64,000 bases of DNA from Paraspadella gotoi. Taxonomy: Eukaryota; Chaetognatha. Location: positions 10,887,832-10,951,831 of the forward strand of contig CM119264.1 of the NCBI GenBank assembly GCA_051294375.1, in the 5' to 3' direction. A program made the translations under genes and the position numbers. This document shows, piece after piece, positions 59,855-64,000 of the stretch (positions are counted from its first letter, which is position 1; every line of letters starts with the position of its first letter). Under the pieces are notes generated by a model, which was given only the letters and a program-made list of their open reading frames with translations, did no database searches and was not told the origin of the DNA.

Positions 59855-59915
59855 GTATTTTTCATCAAAGAGGGCACTTCTTATATGATTGCGCGCCGCC
59901 TTGTCATGTATACTC
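59855..59915 (-). promoter_or_regulatory. SECIS-like hairpin in the SELENOP-like 3' UTR
   Basis: On the minus strand, about 60 nt after the stop: ATGA (59907-59904), C, then a 5' arm AAGGCGGCGC. The apical loop has AA at 59890-59889, and the 3' arm GTGCCCTCTT leads into TGAT (59867-59864). The arms pair over about nine positions, with two G-U pairs and one C-C mismatch. ATGA and TGAT face each other as the non-Watson-Crick core. 13 nt separate ATGA from the loop AA, as in known SECIS elements. A short lower helix GTAT/ATAC lies below. Checked by eye only. Confidence 0.65.
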
Positions 59916-59967
59916 GATCAAAGCAGGTGGCTTAAGTTAGGAACTATTGTTGATAGATATAGCTTGT

Positions 59968-61780
59968 TTAGGTGGGAACGAAATCATAATCTTCTTCGAC
60001 GCAGGGCTGACATAAATTGTCGAGCCTTCCTAACGCAAGGTCCCGGATAGTCATCTCGATTTGACCTCCGCGAGAATTGACGTTGTCTCTTGGACCGTGC
60101 ATCATGTAAATCTAGAAAAGGAGAGGTTCTCGCGGTATATATTCAGTTATTCACACTGCCTTACCTCCCAACTCCATTCAGCCCACTTGAAGCAACAGCC
60201 GGTTTGGCTGTGATGCCATGCTGGGAGGGGCATCTCACCAGTCATCCGACCCTCAGTGGCGCTGCCTGCCTCTGGCGCGGTTACCCTAGCTCGGTCTCGC
60301 TTTGCCAACACAAAGGGAAGTAATTAAAACTGTTGGTATGGTACGTTCCCCCTCTGAGCCATTGTCATCGTGATTGGCTCAATGAAGTAGGTGTGGCGGT
60401 GTTATTATTCCGCCAGACGGTTCCAAGCCCATAAATTGAAACTTTCTAATTTATAATCCTATTGATGGACGTGTAGAGGGATAGAGACCATCTACAAAGC
60501 CTAGTGGCCGGGTTCTTAGGAAGGCCCGGGAAAAGCTCATGGGGCTGAAAAACTTTATATAAACAAAAGAATAATAGCTTTTAATTTTGTAAAATATTTT
60601 TTTTGTGTCAGTACTATCAGTAGGAAATCTTATAATACATATGATCAATGATCATGTGTAATTTGTGGAGGGGCCCGCCATTTCTCGCCAGTCTATATAG
60701 TAAAGGATGCGAATTGATTTTCAATGACTCACTGATTATATATGATCGTTATATTGACTGGACCTTTACCTACATTTAATTGCCCTAAGGCCTAACCTTC
60801 TTCAGCAAACGTCCACACTTGTCGATTAGGTAAAATTCGCCGCGACGACCTCCTAATTTTTCGAAAATGCGAACATTTCCGAGCCGAGGTCAGGTCCTGT
60901 TGTGGAATTGCTACATGAAAATAGAGCTAGGGATTAAAATTATTTTTTTAACCTTTACTTACGTGTCTTGGATAATATAGTAATTTCGCGCTTTTTCTTG
61001 TAAAATCACGTGGAAATTTCTATTGTTAATTTGATTTACACCGTAGTATACAATATCTGCCACAGTGATGTTGAAGTCAGTTTCAAGCCGATACTTATGG
61101 GGAAAAAAGTTCAGTGGCATGATACGTTAACGTTTTGCTACCGAGCCCCGAAACAGTTTTTATCTAACAAACCATTGGATATATATTTTATAATTTTGTC
61201 GTGGTCGAACTATAAAATAATTTTTTTTTTTTTTTTCATCGATAGTGTGTGAAAATAGAAAAGGGCAGATGATATCAAACCTTTAAATCGGCCAACTTTT
61301 CTGCTCTCCTTTGACAGAAAAGACAACCTCCATTGAAAAGGGCCAAGATGACATAAGCTCCTATATAAAACAGAGTTATACAGTTTTCACCTTTATCGAT
61401 GCCTTTCAAATATACACACCATAGCCCAGGTGTTTAAAAAAGGGGCGAGATAACTTAAATTAAATTATTATTATTATAATTAACTTATTTTAAATTTAAT
61501 GCTTGTGCGGAGTACAAGTCAATAGACTAAGGAGTGGATCCATTTATATAATTGAAACGGTTAATATAACATATAACTTCTTTGATAGGGAACCCAGGTA
61601 CTCCGGGAGTTATATTTATATATTTTATTGTACCAATTTCATACCTTGATTATCCCAAATTGGAAAATCCCTTCCCCGGTTTATGCTAAAGGGCGGAATG
61701 TGGTCGCAGACATTCAAACTTGTGACGCCAGTTAGCCAAAAAGTCACGAAAAGAGCAAAACTCCCGCAAATAAGTCCCAT
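59968..61780 (-). CDS. selenoprotein P-like secreted protein with one in-frame UGA
   Basis: Secreted thioredoxin-fold protein of 196 residues counting the UGA. Exons on the minus strand: 61780-61645, 61360-61281, 61093-60963, 60896-60797, 60111-59968; phases 1, 0, 2, 0 all fit GT-AG introns. After a signal peptide (MGLICGSFALFVTFWLTGV) the chain follows the SELENOP N-terminal domain: CDHIPPFSINRGRDFP; AYVILALFNGGCLFCQRRAE with CxxC where vertebrates have UxxC; a region like SELENOP (DIVYYGVNQINNR); GEFYLIDKCGRLLKK; and a final CQPC. At codon 118 (60892-60890) TGA lies in frame between DTT and PRLGNVRIFEKL. No alternative acceptor avoids it while keeping the downstream family sequence in phase. 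With the SECIS-like hairpin downstream I read it as selenocysteine. A TGG-to-TGA mutation is the alternative. The His-rich and Sec-rich C-terminal half of vertebrate SELENOP is absent. Confidence 0.85.
60130..60560. repeat. GC-rich repeat-like blocks in SELENOP-like intron 4
   Basis: Two GC-rich blocks (about 60200-60310 and 60470-60545) sit in an AT-rich intron. They have dispersed-repeat character, for example GCAAAGCGAGACCGAGCTAG on the minus strand, but no second copy is in this window. They may be SINE fragments. Confidence 0.35.
61489..61644. repeat. dispersed repeat forming the donor side of SELENOP-like intron 1
   Basis: Third, shorter copy of the 42079-42480 family: GTGCGGAGTACAAGTC, AAGGAGTGGATCC, AACCCAGGTACTCCGGGAGT and the end TTGTACCAATTTCATAC. 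Read with the gene (minus strand), the intron begins GTATGAAATTGGTACAA, so the repeat end supplies the splice donor. Confidence 0.75.
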
Positions 61781-62362
61781 TTTTGCCGAGTCAGCTCAAT
61801 TTTGGGATTGAAAGAGTTGTTTTTGCTTTCCTTCCTCACGATGAATGATGAGATGAGGGTAAACGTGAAAAACGAAACTTGAGTCAGTGAGTGGTTAAGG
61901 CTCGGAGACCGAATTCGCTTCAATTCAAGGCAGTTTGGTTTTTTTCTCTTTGACTGGTAATATTCAGTAATACTGTCATTGACAATTAGTCTGTTTCTAA
62001 ATTACTCCCCAAAATTCAGCTTAACTTGATAACTTAGTTATAAATGAAATTACCCTAAAAAGAGTTTTTTTTCTGACAATGTTAAAATTTATTGTGCCTG
62101 TGTTAGGAGTAAGGCAGACGAGTAAATTAGGCTTCATTGCATTGCCAATCAACCAGGGCTAAAAATTTAAAAACGCAAACTATTTACAACCATTTTCAAT
62201 TTATTAAATAATTAAAATAACGTAATAAAACTAACTTTGAACACCATAATTTGTTAACTATTCATCAATATTAAGGCCGATATTGAAGTCTACAATAATA
62301 ATTAAATTTAAATCCAAGTAAAGTAGAACACAAGTTCTAACGCAAAATTAAAAATTTATCCA
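61781..62362. other. intergenic
   Basis: Upstream region of the SELENOP-like gene and 3' flank of the HDEL gene. No gene or clear promoter motif found. Confidence 0.5.
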
Positions 62363-62953
62363 TCAAAGCTCATCGTGCTCCTGGAGGACGTTAACGACGA
62401 AACGCTCCAGCAACCAATCGTCGACCGTTGCTCCCTCTTCGACGGCTCTAGGCAACAATGCCGGACAGTTTCTCTCGCAAAACGGGATGAACGACTGCGG
62501 ACCAAGCGAAAATATTATTATTATTATTATCAGCTCTCTATGACGTGGAACAAGGAAAAGTGAAAATACAATGCGAAACAGCGATCCCACTTTATTTCTT
62601 TTTTATACCCTGACTGGTTTTCCGTCTACAACATCGTCGGAGTCCAGCAGACCGCAGATGTCTTCGCAAACGATTTTATCAGACGGAGACTTTTCCACCA
62701 CGGCACGAATTTCCGCTATCAATTCCTTTGATTAGTTGGAAACAATAACGAAAATCGCAGTAAAATATTCCCGGTATACTTTAAATTTTGTTTACTTTAA
62801 ATTTTTTTCGGTTTTTTTCCTTGGCAGTGACGATTCCGAGGAAGAAGGTAGAAAGTAAAAGCACCAAAAACATAACCTTGATAAACAAAGCAAACAAGAA
62901 TGTCAATCGAGGCTGGAGACCCGAAATCGATTGCTAATTCATCTCACCTTCAT
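62363..62953 (-). CDS. small ER-lumen-type protein ending HDEL
   Basis: Predicted 111-residue protein, not recognised as a named family. Exons on the minus strand: 62953-62948, 62876-62796, 62725-62609, 62494-62363; all introns phase 0. A clear signal peptide spans exons 1-2 (MKVMFLVLLLSTFFLGIVTA). The mature part is helical and charged (KKFKELIAEIRAVVEKSPSD), with two CxxxC motifs, VCEDICGLL and PFCERNCPALL, 20 residues apart. The last residues are LQEHDEL. HDEL is an ER-retrieval signal, so with the signal peptide the protein should reside in the ER lumen. The paired CxxxC motifs suggest a disulfide-linked helical hairpin, in the manner of saposin-like folds; that is inference. The first exon codes only Met-Lys; translation could instead start at the ATG in exon 2. 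Confidence 0.75.
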
Positions 62954-63416
62954 TTTTCTTTCCAGAGAAAAAGTCTGCGGCAAAACTTAAGTATCCCACG
63001 AAATTTGGCTAGAAGTAATGGGTAAAACCCCCAAAGTAAGCTGATGTTATTCTTATCTCCTGTTAATTGACTGATGAACGTTTAGAAGATGACTATAAAA
63101 GAAGAAGCCAATGGTAGTTTTCGTATATTCTCAGATCGGAAGATGTGGAATAACGTCAATAATGTAAATCCTAAGTATAATTTTAATTGACATTCTCGTC
63201 TAGTACGTTTTATAATAGTTTAGCTTTAACGCGGCAGTATAAAGTTCGTAATTAAAGCTTATGATATCCAGTTTATCCACCATGTGACTTTTGTTTTCTT
63301 TGAATTGTTTGATTAGCTTTCTTGTAAAAAAGCTTTCTGATAAAATGACATGACTCCCTTTTTTCTATTTGATTACCAAAAACGACAACTTTTATAGTTT
63401 TGTTTTCGTGAAAAAC
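62954..63416. other. divergent promoter region
   Basis: Lies between the minus-strand HDEL gene and the plus-strand small gene. AT-rich; no motif stands out. Confidence 0.5.
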
Positions 63417-63641
63417 ATGACGAGAACAACTCCGACTCGTGGTCCGGCCCCTTTACATCCACTTACATCCTACAAGCGTCCGACCCCTCTTTTATTCACC
63501 CTTGATTTTGGGGGTTTCTCTGCCGAAAAAAAGCGGCGGTTAATCGAAGCTCACGAGATTAGGACTCGGGCTAATAAGTTTTCAATGGGCTTAGGGAAAT
63601 TCAAGCGATGGTTCTATGATAAGGTGATTAAAGCAGACTGA
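63417..63641 (+). CDS. small unknown basic protein, 74 residues
   Basis: ATG frame of 74 codons, more GC-rich than its flanks and with balanced composition: PTRGPAPLHPLTSYKRPTPL, then FTLDFGGFSAEKKRRLIEAH, then a basic helical end (MGLGKFKRWFYDKVIKAD). No signal peptide or membrane segment. The frame is open upstream to 63369, and an acceptor-like TTTTATAG lies at about 63390, so it could be a last exon. No family recognised. Confidence 0.5.
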   Translation: MTRTTPTRGPAPLHPLTSYKRPTPLLFTLDFGGFSAEKKRRLIEAHEIRTRANKFSMGLGKFKRWFYDKVIKAD

Positions 63642-63758
63642 GTGTAGTAGAGGGGGGGGGAGAGGGAGAAGGCTCTGGTTTTCTTTTCTCTCCTTCGGTG
63701 ACAGAAGGAGGCTGAGCCGAAGAACAAACACAAATGTTTTGGAGGAAGCGGATTTAAA

Positions 63759-63789
<31 letters not shown>

Positions 63790-63951
63790 GATAAGATTGA
63801 GTAAAAAACCTTAAATACTAACTTTAGCTGCGTTTGAGTTGGCAAAAACCGATTTAAAGTAAAAAAAAAAACTTTACCGCAAAAGAAAATGTATACTAAA
63901 TAAGACAATCAGTATATATGAACGTTCTTTCACGATTTTCGAAGTTCCATT
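63642..63951. other. spacer with GA-rich tracts
   Basis: Contains a G run at 63652-63660 and a GA microsatellite at about 63767-63789. Nothing else recognised. Confidence 0.6.
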
Positions 63952-64000
63952 ATGCCCTTTCCGTCTCCTCCCGCCGCGACGGCCAAAAGGCCCTTCGTGT
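63952..64000 (+). CDS. possible start of a gene cut by the window edge
   Basis: ATG at 63952 opens a frame (MPFPSPPAATAKRPFV) that is GC-rich compared with the AT-rich sequence before it and is still open at the edge. Too short to identify. Confidence 0.35.
   Translation, partial: MPFPSPPAATAKRPFV

Noticed and set aside
60090-60323. Plus-strand 77-codon frame
   Set aside because: It starts inside the last exon of the minus-strand SELENOP-like gene and continues into its repeat-filled intron.
60890-60892. Genome-wide reading of UGA as tryptophan
   Set aside because: Many genes here end in TGA (DHTKD1, SLC44A, SLC52A, TET, laminin) and use TGG for conserved Trp, so the standard code applies.

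Overview
This is a nuclear window from an animal genome, in an AT-rich and gene-dense stretch. The genes have many introns, mostly short (about 50-100 bp), and the coding exons are clearly more GC-rich than their surroundings. The gene set is metazoan: a tetraspanin, a laminin gamma-type chain, an adiponectin receptor, a selenoprotein P-like protein, a DAZAP2 homologue and a FUS/EWS/TAF15-type RNA-binding protein. The lineage cannot be fixed from sequence alone. An invertebrate with a compact genome, possibly an early-branching animal such as a sponge, would fit, but that is inference.

Layout, left to right. 1-4240: repeats and a probable 5' leader. 4241-8442 (+): a complete tetraspanin, then a 428-codon in-frame tail beyond a UAG codon. 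8849-11300 (-): a TET-family RRM protein with four RanBP2-type zinc fingers. 12522-16912 (+): DHTKD1. 16913-19967: repeats. 19968-21788 (-): a PLCXD phospholipase-like protein. 24096-28208 (+): a KMT5B/Suv4-20 histone methyltransferase. 29787-34615 (+): an SLC44A transporter. 35710-36432 (-): a small CD225/dispanin membrane protein. 37206-40400 (-): a laminin gamma chain that has lost nearly all of its short arm. 44675-49303 (+): an unrecognised secreted, disordered protein. 51934-54690 (+): an SLC52A riboflavin transporter. 55874-56875 (+): an adiponectin receptor. 57299-59453 (+): DAZAP2. 59968-61780 (-): a selenoprotein P-like gene with an in-frame UGA and a SECIS-like hairpin in its 3' UTR. 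62363-62953 (-): a small ER-type protein ending in HDEL. 63417-63641 (+): a small unknown protein. 63952 to the window edge (+): the possible start of another gene.

The genes do not form one pathway; they are mostly housekeeping, membrane and matrix genes packed together. Exon joins below were worked out by hand from splice signals, reading-phase continuity and protein families.

The most interesting points are: (1) the SELENOP-like gene, where all five exons join in phase across one UGA and a SECIS-like fold lies about 50 nt past the stop; (2) the tetraspanin frame that stays open for 428 codons over four exons after UAG; (3) a dispersed repeat whose end coincides with the 5' splice site of two unrelated genes in the same orientation, like an introner; (4) a series of hammerhead-ribozyme-like cores in the repeats; (5) the minimal laminin gamma chain. 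GC-AG introns are also unusually common (4 of about 84 introns traced).
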